Below are positions 43,101 to 51,737 of a stretch of 64,000 bases of DNA, one piece after another. Source of the stretch: Trinickia violacea. Lineage in GTDB: Bacteria; Pseudomonadota; Gammaproteobacteria; Burkholderiales; Burkholderiaceae. The stretch's first letter is position 1. The number at the start of each line of letters is the position of its first letter. The notes under the pieces were generated by a model that saw only the letters and a list, made by a program, of their open reading frames with translations, made no database searches and was not told where the DNA came from. The stretch lies in assembly GCF_005280735.1 (NCBI RefSeq), contig NZ_CP040077.1:4402001-4466000 (forward strand), read 5' to 3'. The position numbers were made by a program, and so were the translations under genes.

Positions 43101-43719
43101 TCAAAACGCGGCCTACGCGACGCGCTACGCGACGCTCGTCGAGCAAATGCGCGCGGCCGAGCACGCGCTCGACAGCGACGCCATGCACGAACCGCTCACG
43201 GAAGCCGTCGCGCGCAACTTGTACAAGCTGATGGCGTACAAGGACGAGTACGAAGTCGCGCGATTGCAGTCGGACCCGGCGTTCATCGAAAAGCTGAAGA
43301 CGCAATTCGAGGGAGACTGGAAGCTCAACTTCTATCTCGCGCCGCCGGCCTTCGCGAAGAAGGACGCGCAAGGGCACCTGCTCAAGAAGCAATACGGCCC
43401 GTGGATGATGTCCGCGTTCCGCATCCTCGCGAAGATGAAGTTCCTGCGCGGCACCGCGTTCGACATTTTCGGCAGGACCGAGGAGCGCAAAACCGAGCGT
43501 GCGCTGATCGGCGAATACGAGGCGCTCGTGCGCGAGTTGATCGGTGGATTGAAGGCCGGCAAGCTCGCGCTCGCGATCGAGCTCGCAAGCCTGCCGGACG
43601 GGATTCGCGGTTACGGCCACGTCAAGGAGAACAACTTGCGTGCGGTTCGCGTGAAGTGGAACGATTTGCTCGCGCGCTGGCGCACACCGGGCGGCGGGGA
43701 GGCCCGGCACGCGGCATAA
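40120..43719 (+). CDS. Indolepyruvate ferredoxin oxidoreductase, fused
   Basis: A single 1199-residue chain combining the subunits of archaeal IorAB. It decarboxylates aryl-pyruvates to aryl-acetyl-CoA using thiamine diphosphate and iron-sulfur clusters. Visible: the N-terminal pyrimidine-binding region (GFISGYRGSPLGGLD), the central CSGCPHNTSTNVPEGS and thiamine-binding GIGCHYM to FANLGDGTYFHSG, the cysteine-rich VCEGCGDCSVQSNCLSVE for 4Fe-4S, and the C-terminal gamma-type domain (LVTGVGGTGVVTIGALLG). GGAGGA precedes ATG 40120; upstream in-frame starts are shadows. Its product phenylacetyl-CoA would enter the paa route encoded nearby. Confidence 0.94.
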   Translation: MNAPLDAGQRASLEAALSSVTLDDKYTLERGRAYMSGIQALVRLPMLQQERDKAAGLNTAGFISGYRGSPLGGLDLSLWKAKKHLAGHQVVFQPGINEDLAATAVWGSQQVNLYPGAKYDGVFSMWYGKGPGVDRSIDVIKHANSAGTSRHGGVLVLAGDDHAAKSSTLAHQSEHVFKASGVPVLFPSNVQEYLDFGLHGWAMSRYSGLWVAMKCVTDVVESSASVDIDPQRTQIVLPTDFTMPDGGLNIRWPDPPLVQEARLLDYKWYAALAYVRANQLDRIEIDSPHARFGIITGGKAYLDVRQALTDLGLDDETCSRIGIRLYKVGCVWPLEAQGAHAFARGLDEILVVEEKRQILEYAIKEELYNWPDGQRPRVFGKFDEKDGAGGEWSVPMGNWLLPAHYELSPAIIAKAIATRLDKFDLPSDVRARIAARIAVIEAKEKALAKPRVIEAERKPWFCSGCPHNTSTNVPEGSRAMAGIGCHYMTVWMDRNTSTFSQMGGEGVAWTGQAPFTTEKHVFANLGDGTYFHSGLLAIRASIASKANITYKILYNDAVAMTGGQPVDGVLTVPQITNQLAAEGATKIVIVTDEPQKYQDTTLLAPGVNIHHRDELDTVQRELREIAGTTILVYDQTCATEKRRRRKKGEFPDPARRVVINEAVCEGCGDCSVQSNCLSVEPLETEFGTKRQINQSSCNKDFSCLKGFCPSFVTVEGGHLKKPKAVGGDVGELPEIPEPDLPAIGRPYGVLVTGVGGTGVVTIGALLGMAAHLEQKGVTVLDVTGLAQKGGAVMSHVQIANAPADIHATRIAMGEANLVIGCDAIVTATDECTSRMKHGQTRVVINSAKTPTAEFIKNPNWAFPRLSTEADVRAAAGDDVDLVDANHFAVALLGDAIYTNPFVLGYAWQRGWLPLTHESLTRAIELNAVQVEKNLAAFEWGRRAAHDLASVRRAASPASTGVAASDATSATVIALHTKKAVDSLIAKRIEQLTAYQNAAYATRYATLVEQMRAAEHALDSDAMHEPLTEAVARNLYKLMAYKDEYEVARLQSDPAFIEKLKTQFEGDWKLNFYLAPPAFAKKDAQGHLLKKQYGPWMMSAFRILAKMKFLRGTAFDIFGRTEERKTERALIGEYEALVRELIGGLKAGKLALAIELASLPDGIRGYGHVKENNLRAVRVKWNDLLARWRTPGGGEARHAA

Positions 43720-43791
43720 GCGACCCTCTGCGGCGCGATGGATCGGTTGGATGGGTAGGTAGGCAACCCATTCGATAACCGCTTGGCAACG

Positions 43792-43827
43792 AAAAAGGCG
43801 GCTGCCCTCACGGACAGCCGCCTTTTT
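43792..43827. terminator. Bidirectional terminator after the oxidoreductase gene
   Basis: Stem AAAAAGGCGGCTG / CAGCCGCCTTTTT with a ten-base loop; T-runs on both strands. It serves the oxidoreductase gene and the convergent adhesin gene. Confidence 0.93.
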
Positions 43828-43845
43828 CAGTCGCTTCGGCGCTTC

Positions 43846-45870
43846 TTAGAACTCGTAGCCAACCTGAGCGCGAACCCCGGCTTCGCCGGATTGCGTCATC
43901 GATAGCGCGCCGTTCACCAGCAGATTGCCACTGCGCGAACGGTACGTCGCGCCTGCCGCAATCGCGTTGTACCCCTTGTAGTTGGCAGCGCCTGCCGCGA
44001 CCACCGTCTTGCCGGGACCGCTCGGCGTCATGTTCGGCATGGCCATCGCCGCGGCGATACCGCCGTATGCAGCTTTCGCGACCTGGTTGATGCTGTTGTT
44101 CATGTCGCTGCGCAGCGCGTTCAGTTGGCCCATGTTCGCAGCGTCGGTCGGCGCCTGGCCTTTGTCGACATTCGTGATGCGGCGCTCATTGCCTTGCGAA
44201 CCGACCGAGACCGTCTTGTCTTCGCTGGCCACCGAACCCTGACCCAGCGCGACCGAGTTGGTCCCCGTTGCTGTCGCGTTTGCGCCCAGCGCGACCGAGG
44301 TAGTCCCCGTCGCCGTCGCGTTTTCGCCCAGCGCTGTCGAGTTGGCGCCGCTCGCCACCGAACCGCCGCCAATCGCAACCGATCCGCTGCCGCTCGCCGA
44401 CGCAACAGTCGGGTTCGCCGCGTTGATCGAGACGTTCGAGATACCCGTCGTCTGAGTATTGGTCACCTTCTGATCCAGGTCCTGGAGCAACTGATGGGTC
44501 TCCCAAAGCTGACCGCCGTTGACGGCGTCGGTGCTGTTCTGGGAAACGTCGCCGCTCTTCACGTTCTTCAGGCTCACCGCGTCGGTGCCATTGCCCATCG
44601 TCACGCTGTCGTGGGCATCGGAGTCGTACTGGACGCTGTTCTTCGTCAAACCACCGCCACCATCGCCGCCGTTGATGATACTGATGGCATTGGTGTTCTG
44701 CGTAACCTGCTGGCTAAGCGCGTACAGCTGGGAGCCGTTGACAGCATCCGTGCTCGTCTCGCTGACGCTGCCCGCCGCCACGCCCGTGAGGGTGCGGGTG
44801 CCGGCGGTACCCAGGAAGCTCACCGTCGTGCCGCCAGTCAAGGCCGCCACGGTGATCGCTTTGGTGGCGTCGTCTTGCTGTACCAGGCCGACCTCGCCCG
44901 ACGAGATCTGCTTTATCTGCTGTGACAGGTCACTGATGTTGGTGGTGTTCTGGTCTACGACGGATTTCACAGACGAAAGCTGACCGTAGTTCACCGCGTC
45001 ATTGACGTTCGTGCCGTCGCTCACGTTCGTGAGCTTGCGCGTGATCGCTTTACCATCCGCGTCCTGACCCGCGGCGAAGCTCACCTCCGTGCCGCCCGCG
45101 CCCTTGCCTACCGTCAGGTTCATCGTACCCGCGTCTTGTTGCACCAAGCCCACCGAGCCGTTGTCGATCTTAGTGCTGAGGTCTTTGATATCACCGGTGT
45201 TCTTATCGACGACCGTCTTCACAGCCGAAACTTGCCCTACGTTGGCGGCATCAGTCGACTGCGTACCGGCGGCGACGTTGGTGATTTGGCGCTGCGCGTT
45301 CGAAGAGCCGACGGAAATTTCGCCGACAGACGTGCTGACCCTGGCGTTGGAATACGAAAGCGGATCGGCTACGCTGGTGATGCTCCCGCGAGTGGTCGTT
45401 GAACCGCTGCCCAGCGCGACGCTGTCAGCTTGAGTCGCTTGAGCGCCCGTACCGATTGCGTTCGCGCTTTCAGCATTAGCAGTTGCTAGATAGCCGATAG
45501 CGGTCGAGTTATGGCCCGATGCCGACGAATTGGCGCCAATCGCCTGCGCACCGTCATTGGTGGCACTTGCGCTTCTGCCAATAGCGAGCGGGCTGCCTTG
45601 ACTCAAGACGTTTGTCACTGTCGCGCCATCCCCGATGGCGACCCCGCTCGACCCACTATTGCAAAAGTAGTTGTTCGAAGCGCTAGCCGTACATGTATCC
45701 GCTCGGGACTCGTCGGGGGCCAATACGCCGCCCAAACCCAAAATAAGCCCAAGCGCAACAACACCTTCACGCGTCACACTACGGCCCTTGCTCTGCCCAT
45801 TGGCGATTTCTGAAACCGCGGTCCACGTGCCCGACGCCTTGTTAAGAATCAGGCGATATGCCTTGTTCAT
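43846..45870 (-). CDS. Trimeric autotransporter adhesin (YadA/BpaC-like)
   Basis: 674-residue surface adhesin of type Vc secretion. It starts with an extended signal peptide region (MNKAYRLILNKASGTWTAVSE) and a hydrophobic core ending ESRADT. A first YadA-like head with AIG-repeats spans about 60-150, followed by neck/stalk blocks ITNVAAGTQSTDAANVGQ and several TDAVNGGQL repeats. A second head (SVAIGGGSVASGANSTALGE...) lies near 500-560, then a neck and the YadA membrane anchor ending VRAQVGYEF. The start is ATG 45870; an in-frame codon at 45936 lacks family support. Such proteins bind host or abiotic surfaces. Confidence 0.94.
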   Translation of the reverse strand: MNKAYRLILNKASGTWTAVSEIANGQSKGRSVTREGVVALGLILGLGGVLAPDESRADTCTASASNNYFCNSGSSGVAIGDGATVTNVLSQGSPLAIGRSASATNDGAQAIGANSSASGHNSTAIGYLATANAESANAIGTGAQATQADSVALGSGSTTTRGSITSVADPLSYSNARVSTSVGEISVGSSNAQRQITNVAAGTQSTDAANVGQVSAVKTVVDKNTGDIKDLSTKIDNGSVGLVQQDAGTMNLTVGKGAGGTEVSFAAGQDADGKAITRKLTNVSDGTNVNDAVNYGQLSSVKSVVDQNTTNISDLSQQIKQISSGEVGLVQQDDATKAITVAALTGGTTVSFLGTAGTRTLTGVAAGSVSETSTDAVNGSQLYALSQQVTQNTNAISIINGGDGGGGLTKNSVQYDSDAHDSVTMGNGTDAVSLKNVKSGDVSQNSTDAVNGGQLWETHQLLQDLDQKVTNTQTTGISNVSINAANPTVASASGSGSVAIGGGSVASGANSTALGENATATGTTSVALGANATATGTNSVALGQGSVASEDKTVSVGSQGNERRITNVDKGQAPTDAANMGQLNALRSDMNNSINQVAKAAYGGIAAAMAMPNMTPSGPGKTVVAAGAANYKGYNAIAAGATYRSRSGNLLVNGALSMTQSGEAGVRAQVGYEF

Positions 45871-46300
45871 GGTCGTTTCTTTGCAATATTCGGAGGGGTT
45901 GAAATGAGAAGGCACGACACTTCCAACCGATCTCAATATGTCGATTCGGTGCTTAGCTGGAGGAACAGCGGGGAAATGGGACGAGCGTCGCCGAGCTAAC
46001 TGTCTGCCGTGCTTTGAGACTAATTTACAGATGCCCGGCCAAACCGTGAATCGGACAAGTCCTAAAACACTGTTAAAAGCGAATCAAGGGATATGAAAAG
46101 ACATGAAGCAGCTTTTCATACTATTTAAGGCAGCCATTCAACACATATAGACCTAATTACATCAGCGCCGTCTCATCTGGAAATGCAATCGGATTCACAA
46201 AGAAAAACGCCACGAAATTCTCATTTCGTGGCGTTCTATTTCCAGCAATCAGACGCTGCCGCCGCACAGCGGCGCGTCGATTTACATCAGCATCGACTCA
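45871..46300. other. Gene-free region upstream of the adhesin
   Basis: 430 bases, AT-richer than the flanks, between the adhesin start and the end of maeB. It contains a 9-bp perfect inverted repeat TATGAAAAG ... CTTTTCATA (46092-46120) with an 11-base spacer, which could be an operator for the adhesin, and the terminator at 46206-46235. No convincing gene is seen. Confidence 0.6.
46206..46235. terminator. Terminator of maeB
   Basis: 13-bp perfect stem AACGCCACGAAAT / ATTTCGTGGCGTT with a four-base loop, flanked by an A-run that gives a T-tract in the minus-strand RNA. It lies 66 bases after the maeB stop. Confidence 0.88.
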
Positions 46301-48571
46301 TCAACCGGCATGCACATTCGCCGCCGCGACAGCCGTCATATTGATGATGCGACGCACCGTCGCCGCCGGCGTAAGAATGTGCACCGGCTTAGCCGCGCCG
46401 AGCAGGATCGGCCCCACCGTCACGCCTTCGCCGCCGATCATCTTCAGCAGGTTGTAGGTGATATTCGCCGCCTCGACGTTCGGCATGATCAGCAGGTTCG
46501 CTTCGCCGTGCAGCGTCGTGCCCGGGAACGCCTGCTTGCGTACCACCTCCGACAGCGCTGCGTCGCCGTGCATTTCGCCGTCCACCTCGAGCTGCGGCGC
46601 GCGCGCCGCGATCAGCTCGCGCGCGTCGGCCATCCGCCGCGACGACGCCGACGGCGCGCTGCCGAAGTTCGAGTTCGACAGCAGCGCGATCTTCGGCACC
46701 ATCCCGAACTTCTCGACTTCGCTCGCGGCCAGGATCGCCATGTCGGCGAGCTGCTCGGCGCTCGGCGTCTCGTTGACGTAGGTGTCGCAGATGAACAGGT
46801 TGCGGCCCGGCAACATCAAGAGGTTCATCGCCGCGAAGTGCTCGGCGTTCGACGCGCGGCCGAGCACCTGATCGATGAACTTCAGATGGCTGTGGTAGGT
46901 ATCGATCAGGCCGCAGATCATGCCGTCCGCATCGCCCAGCTTCACCAGGATCGCGCCGATCAGCGTATTGAACTTGCGCATCGCGGCCTTCGCGACTTCA
47001 GGCGTCACGCCTTCGCGCGCACCCAGCTCCTGGTACGCCTGCCAGCACTTCTGATAGCGCGGATCGTCTTCCGGATTCACGATCTCGAAATCTTCGCCGC
47101 ACTTGAGCTTCGAGCCCATCTTCTTCAGGCGCATCTCGACGACCGCCGGACGGCCGACGATGATCGGCTTCGCGATCTTCTCGGTCAGCACGAATTGCGC
47201 CGCGCGCAGCACGCGCTCGTCCTCGCCTTCCGCGAACACGATGCGCGCCGCCTTCTGCTTCGCCGACGCGAACACCGGACGCATCACCATGCCGGTACGG
47301 TAGACCGTCGCGCCGAGCTGCTCGCGGTACGCGTCCATGTCCTGAATCGGACGCGTGGCGACGCCCGAATCCATCGCGGCCTGCGCCACGGCCGGCGCAA
47401 TCTTGATGATGAGGCGCGGATCGAACGGCTTCGGAATCAGGTACTCGGGGCCGAATTCGAGCGTGTGGCCTTCATACGCCTTCGCGACTTCGTCGCCCTG
47501 ATCGGTTTCTTCCGCGAGTTCGGCGATCGCGCGCACACAGGCGAGCTTCATCTCTTCGGTGATCGTCGTCGCGCCGACGTCGAGCGCGCCGCGGAAGATG
47601 AACGGGAAGCACAGCACGTTGTTGACTTGGTTCGGATAGTCCGAACGGCCCGTCGCGATGATCGCGTCCGGGCGCACCTTCTTCGCTTCTTCCGGGCGAA
47701 TTTCCGGTTCGGGGTTCGCAAGCGCGAGGATCAGCGGCTTGTCGGCCATTTCCTTGACCATCTCGGGCTTCAGCACGCCGGCACTCGAGCAGCCGAGGAA
47801 CACGTCGGCCGATTTGATGGCGTCGGCGAGCGTGCGCGCGTCGGTGTTCACCGCGTAGCGCTCCTTCGACGGATCGAGGCCGCCGCGGCCTTCGTAGATC
47901 ACGCCCTTCGAATCGGTGACGAGAATGTTCTTCTTCGTGAGGCCCAGGTTCACGAGCAGGTCCAAGCACGCGATCGCCGCCGCGCCCGCGCCCGAGCACA
48001 CCAGCTTCACGCTCGCCAGATCCTTGCCGACCACTTTCAGGCCGTTCAGGATCGCCGCCGACGCGATGATCGCCGTACCGTGCTGATCGTCGTGGAAGAC
48101 CGGAATCTTCATGCGCTCGCGCAGCTTCTTCTCGATGTAGAAGCACTCGGGCGCCTTGATGTCTTCGAGGTTGATGCCGCCGAGCGTGGGCTCGAGCATC
48201 GCGATCGCCTCGACGAGCTTGTCGGGATCGGATTCGGACAATTCGATATCGAAGACATCGATGCCCGCGAACTTCTTGAAGAGGCACCCCTTGCCTTCCA
48301 TCACCGGCTTCGCTGCGAGCGGGCCGATGTTGCCGAGGCCGAGCACCGCGGTGCCGTTCGTGATCACGCCGACCAGGTTGCCGCGCGACGTGTACTTCTG
48401 CGCATCGAGCGGATCGGCGTGAATCGCCTCGCATGCCGCGGCCACCCCGGGCGAATACGCCAGCGACAGATCGAGCTGGTTCGACAGCGGCTTGGTGGGG
48501 GTCACCGAAATCTTGCCGGGTTTCGGATTCTGGTGATAGGCGAGAGCGCTTTGCTTCAGTTGTTCGTCCAT
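46301..48571 (-). CDS. maeB: NADP-dependent malic enzyme, PTA-fused type
   Basis: 756-residue enzyme that oxidatively decarboxylates malate to pyruvate with NADPH formation. The N-terminal malic domain (to about residue 430) has YSPGVAAACEAI, VITNGTAVLGLGNIGPLAAKPV and FHDDQHGTA; the NADP fold follows. The C-terminal half is a phosphotransacetylase-like domain (LPGRNLFICDTYVNETPSAEQ), usually regulatory by acetyl-CoA and not catalytic. Length and layout match the proteobacterial MaeB group. A single gene, divergent from pyrE. Confidence 0.97.
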   Translation of the reverse strand: MDEQLKQSALAYHQNPKPGKISVTPTKPLSNQLDLSLAYSPGVAAACEAIHADPLDAQKYTSRGNLVGVITNGTAVLGLGNIGPLAAKPVMEGKGCLFKKFAGIDVFDIELSESDPDKLVEAIAMLEPTLGGINLEDIKAPECFYIEKKLRERMKIPVFHDDQHGTAIIASAAILNGLKVVGKDLASVKLVCSGAGAAAIACLDLLVNLGLTKKNILVTDSKGVIYEGRGGLDPSKERYAVNTDARTLADAIKSADVFLGCSSAGVLKPEMVKEMADKPLILALANPEPEIRPEEAKKVRPDAIIATGRSDYPNQVNNVLCFPFIFRGALDVGATTITEEMKLACVRAIAELAEETDQGDEVAKAYEGHTLEFGPEYLIPKPFDPRLIIKIAPAVAQAAMDSGVATRPIQDMDAYREQLGATVYRTGMVMRPVFASAKQKAARIVFAEGEDERVLRAAQFVLTEKIAKPIIVGRPAVVEMRLKKMGSKLKCGEDFEIVNPEDDPRYQKCWQAYQELGAREGVTPEVAKAAMRKFNTLIGAILVKLGDADGMICGLIDTYHSHLKFIDQVLGRASNAEHFAAMNLLMLPGRNLFICDTYVNETPSAEQLADMAILAASEVEKFGMVPKIALLSNSNFGSAPSASSRRMADARELIAARAPQLEVDGEMHGDAALSEVVRKQAFPGTTLHGEANLLIMPNVEAANITYNLLKMIGGEGVTVGPILLGAAKPVHILTPAATVRRIINMTAVAAANVHAG

Positions 48572-49072
48572 GTTTTAGCCTGCGAGACGTTATGAATGGG
48601 GCCCAGCACTGCGCGACGAGCCGCGTTGGCGAGTTCCGGTTGGAGGGTCGGCGACGGCTCGCTTTTTCGCGCCGGTTGGGCGCGCTTTCGAACCTTGGCG
48701 GATGGCAAGACAGCGCAGTACGATTTTCGGGGGAGTTAGTGTACACCCCCTAATCGCAAAAACGTGCGGCACGGCGGGCGGCCCAGAGCCGCACCGGGCC
48801 GGCGTTCGCGATGCTGCGGCGCCGCATATTCGCTGCGGATACCGCGCAGCTTCTTGCTCGAACCCGCAGCATCGGCCAGCCCGAATACCGGCAACCGGGC
48901 GGCGCAAGGCATCTCAATTCGGGTAAAATGTCGGCCTACGCGCGCAGCAATCCGGCCGCTAGCCACACCAGCGCGGCCCACGCCTTGTCCCTTTCGTCGG
49001 CACGAGGCGCATTGATCAGCGCCATTCGGGCCACATGCCCGCCTCTCTTGCTCACACCCAAGGATTCGCCCC
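48572..49072. other. Divergent control region of maeB and pyrE
   Basis: 501 bases without a supportable gene. It includes an 8-bp palindrome GTGTACAC at 48740-48747 framed by G5 and C5 runs, on the maeB side, and a TAAAAT hexamer (48924-48929) that could be a -10 for pyrE, though no good -35 is seen. The remainder is GC-rich and unremarkable. Confidence 0.4.
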
Positions 49073-49759
49073 ATGACAGGCATCGATCGCCAAACGATCT
49101 CCGACACGACCGCCAAAATGCTGCTCGAAGTGCAAGCGGTGCACTTCAACGCCGAAAAGCCGTACATCTTCACGTCCGGCTGGGCGAGCCCGGTCTACAT
49201 CGATTGCCGCAAGCTGATTTCGTATCCGCGCGTGCGCCGCGGCCTCATGGAGATGGCGGAAACGACGATTCTGCGCGACGTCGGCTACGAGCAGATCGAC
49301 GCCGTCGCGGGCGGCGAAACCGCCGGCATCCCGTTTGCCGCGTGGATCGCCGATCGCCTGATGGTGCCGATGCAATACGTGCGCAAGAAGCCGAAGGGTT
49401 TCGGCCGCAACGCCCAGATCGAAGGCAACTTGGAAGAAGGTTCGCGCGTGCTGCTCGTGGAAGACCTGACCACGGACAGCCGCAGCAAGATCAACTTCAT
49501 CAACGCGCTGCGCACGGCGGGCGCGAAGGTGAACCACTGCTTCGTGCTGTTCCACTACAACATCTTCAAGGAAAGCGTCTCGGTACTGAAGGACATCGAC
49601 GTCGACCTGCACGCGCTCGCCACGTGGTGGGACGTGCTGCGCGTCGCGAAGGCGTCGGGCTACTTCGACACGAAGACGCTCGACGAAGTCGAGAAGTTCC
49701 TGCACGCGCCGGCCGAATGGTCCGCGGCGCACGGCGGCGCCACGGCGGCACCTCAGTAA
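49073..49759 (+). CDS. pyrE: Orotate phosphoribosyltransferase
   Basis: 228-residue enzyme of de novo pyrimidine synthesis that joins orotate to PRPP to give OMP. The PRPP-binding loop RVLLVEDLTTDSRSK lies at 125-139, and the KPYIFTSGWASPVYIDCRKL start region is conserved. It stands alone on the plus strand with a terminator behind it. Confidence 0.97.
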   Translation: MTGIDRQTISDTTAKMLLEVQAVHFNAEKPYIFTSGWASPVYIDCRKLISYPRVRRGLMEMAETTILRDVGYEQIDAVAGGETAGIPFAAWIADRLMVPMQYVRKKPKGFGRNAQIEGNLEEGSRVLLVEDLTTDSRSKINFINALRTAGAKVNHCFVLFHYNIFKESVSVLKDIDVDLHALATWWDVLRVAKASGYFDTKTLDEVEKFLHAPAEWSAAHGGATAAPQ

Positions 49760-49816
49760 GACAGACTCCGGCCTTCGCCTGCTGCAGTGCTTAGCCGCCG
49801 CCGCGCGGCGACCATA

Positions 49817-49851
49817 AAAAAACCGCCTGTCATCGCGACAGGCGGTTTTTT
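49817..49851. terminator. Bidirectional terminator after pyrE
   Basis: 15-bp perfect stem AAAAAACCGCCTGTC / GACAGGCGGTTTTTT, five-base loop. It serves pyrE and the convergent response-regulator gene. Confidence 0.95.
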
Positions 49852-49900
49852 CTTGCTTTGCGTTTTTCCGCGCGTGCGGACCAGCTTCACGCGCGATGGT

Positions 49901-50632
49901 TTATTCCGGCGCCGTTTGCCTTTCCCGCCCACCGGACGACAAATTCATCAGCCCGTTGCCTTGCGCGTACTGGAGGAGTTCCGAATCGCGCTCCAAGCCG
50001 AGCTTGCGCATCGCCATATTCTTCTGCGTACTGATCGTCTTGATGCTGCGGTTCAGCTGCGTCGAAATTTCCTTAACCGTCATACCGGATACGAAAAGTC
50101 TCACCACTTCGAGTTCGCGGCGCGAGAGGATCACTTCATCGGTCTTGCCGCCGGCATTCATGCGCAGCGTAGCGAGCGACGCCCGCACTGACGGGCTCGC
50201 GTACGGCAGGTCGCGCATCACATGGCGAACCGCGAGACCGATATGGGCGAGGTCGTCCGACTTGTTGACGACCGCGATCACGCCGATCTCGCCAAGCCGC
50301 TTGAGCAGCGCCGCATTCTCGAGCATCGTCAGCACGACGATCCGCAGGCCGCTGAAGTGCCGCAGGATGTAGCTGATGAGCGGCAAGCCATCGCCATACT
50401 GGCCGCCCGGCATGGCGAGATCCGTCACCAGCACGTCGGCCGGCACCGTCTGCAGCACCTTGATGAGCTCGGTCGATTGACCTGCCCGCGCCACCACCTC
50501 GACATCCGGGAATTTCATCAGCGCCTGCTCGGCCCCGAGCAAAATCACCGGATGGTCGTCAGCCACGACGACTTTCATGCGGTGTTGCATCGGCTTTCGC
50601 CCGGATATTTCGCTTTCCGATAATTCGTTCAT
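49901..50632 (-). CDS. Orphan LuxR/FixJ-type response regulator (RcsB-like)
   Basis: 243 residues. The receiver domain (about 19-140) has the acidic pair Asp25-Asp26, phospho-acceptor Asp71 (LVTDLAMPGG) and the NK of VVNKSDD. The C-terminal LuxR helix-turn-helix begins LSRRELEVVRLFVSGMTVKE. No histidine kinase is adjacent. Family resemblance is to RcsB/BvgA-like regulators. The start could instead be one of the Met residues 15 or 19 of this frame; none has a strong ribosome-binding site. Confidence 0.92.
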   Translation of the reverse strand: MNELSESEISGRKPMQHRMKVVVADDHPVILLGAEQALMKFPDVEVVARAGQSTELIKVLQTVPADVLVTDLAMPGGQYGDGLPLISYILRHFSGLRIVVLTMLENAALLKRLGEIGVIAVVNKSDDLAHIGLAVRHVMRDLPYASPSVRASLATLRMNAGGKTDEVILSRRELEVVRLFVSGMTVKEISTQLNRSIKTISTQKNMAMRKLGLERDSELLQYAQGNGLMNLSSGGRERQTAPE

Positions 50633-50864
50633 GCAAACCGTTATTTATTTGTTTGTGACGCCGCCCGGCCTAGCCGGGCTGCCCGCATCCGTAACAGCGC
50701 CCCGAAATGACTGAAACGCCGAACCCTCAGCATTTCGTTGCGGCAATTGCAATAACCGCTGCGCATCCCTAATGTTAGACTTGGTTTCATGTCCGGGCAC
50801 ATTTTTGGGACACTAATCGTTCAAAGAAGCCACGAAGCCTCGCCCCTGAGAGGAGAATCGACTC

Positions 50865-51467
50865 ATGCGCAAGCATTGTCTGGTCGTTTCGGTCGCTTCG
50901 CCTTACCCTCGCCTGCCGTATTTGGCGCTGATGTCCCTGAGCGCCGCCATCATAATCGCCAATGGCCCTCGCGCGCTCGCGGAAGGTGCCTTTGCCGTGA
51001 CCAGTGCCGACCTTCGGTCAGGCGGCACCATGCCGGACGCGCAAGTCTTCGATGAGGGCGACTGCAAGGGCGGCAACCGGTCGCCTCAGTTGTCATGGCG
51101 CGACGCGCCGGCCGGCACCCGCAGTTTCGCAGTGACGATGTTCGATCCCGACTCCCCGGGTCCCGGCTGGTGGCACTGGGCGGTGGCCGGCATTCCGCCC
51201 GGCGTTCACCAGTTGCCGGCCAACGCCAGCGCGTCGGGCTACCTGAAAAAACTCGGCGCCGTCGAAGCGCGCAACGATTTCGACGCCGATGGCTACGGCG
51301 GCCCCTGCCCGCCGCCCGGCAAGCCACACCGCTACGTCATCACCGTCTACGCGCTCGATACGACCGATCTGCGGCTCGCGACGGGCCGCCCCGCGCTGAT
51401 GTTCGATCATGAGATCGGCACGGCGACACTGGGTTCGGCACGGCTTGTCGTCACCTATGGACGCTGA
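50865..51467 (+). CDS. Exported YbhB/YbcL-family PEBP-like protein
   Basis: 200 residues. A long signal sequence (about 1-40, ending ARALAEG-like) precedes a phosphatidylethanolamine-binding-protein fold: the conserved SPQLSWRDAPAGTRSFAVT and the DPDSPGPGWWHWAVAGIP motif, then GGPCPPPGKPHRYVITVYAL. E. coli YbhB/YbcL are the nearest named relatives; the biochemical role is unclear. AGAGGAGA precedes the start. Confidence 0.9.
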   Translation: MRKHCLVVSVASPYPRLPYLALMSLSAAIIIANGPRALAEGAFAVTSADLRSGGTMPDAQVFDEGDCKGGNRSPQLSWRDAPAGTRSFAVTMFDPDSPGPGWWHWAVAGIPPGVHQLPANASASGYLKKLGAVEARNDFDADGYGGPCPPPGKPHRYVITVYALDTTDLRLATGRPALMFDHEIGTATLGSARLVVTYGR

Positions 51468-51737
51468 CGGATTGGTCCGGCCGCACGTTGATTGAGTGCC
51501 GCCGCGGCGCTCAATCAACGTGCGCGATACGGTTGCGATTCGGTGTCGAACGACGAGCAACGGCCGCTGAACTGCCGGCATTTGTGTCACATCTGCGTCA
51601 TTTGCGCGGCGCAACGTGTTTTTTGCCCCTGCATGCGCACACGCGCCGCCATCCGGTCTTAAAATCACGGATTCGCGGACCGCGTGCAGCCGATGCGCGT
51701 CCACCAGTTGAACTCAGTCAGTCAAGCGAGATTCGAG

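Noticed and set aside
44100..45450. Short periodic repeats that could be mistaken for a CRISPR or tandem-repeat array.
   Set aside because: They are in-frame codon repeats of the adhesin head, neck and stalk modules with variable spacing.
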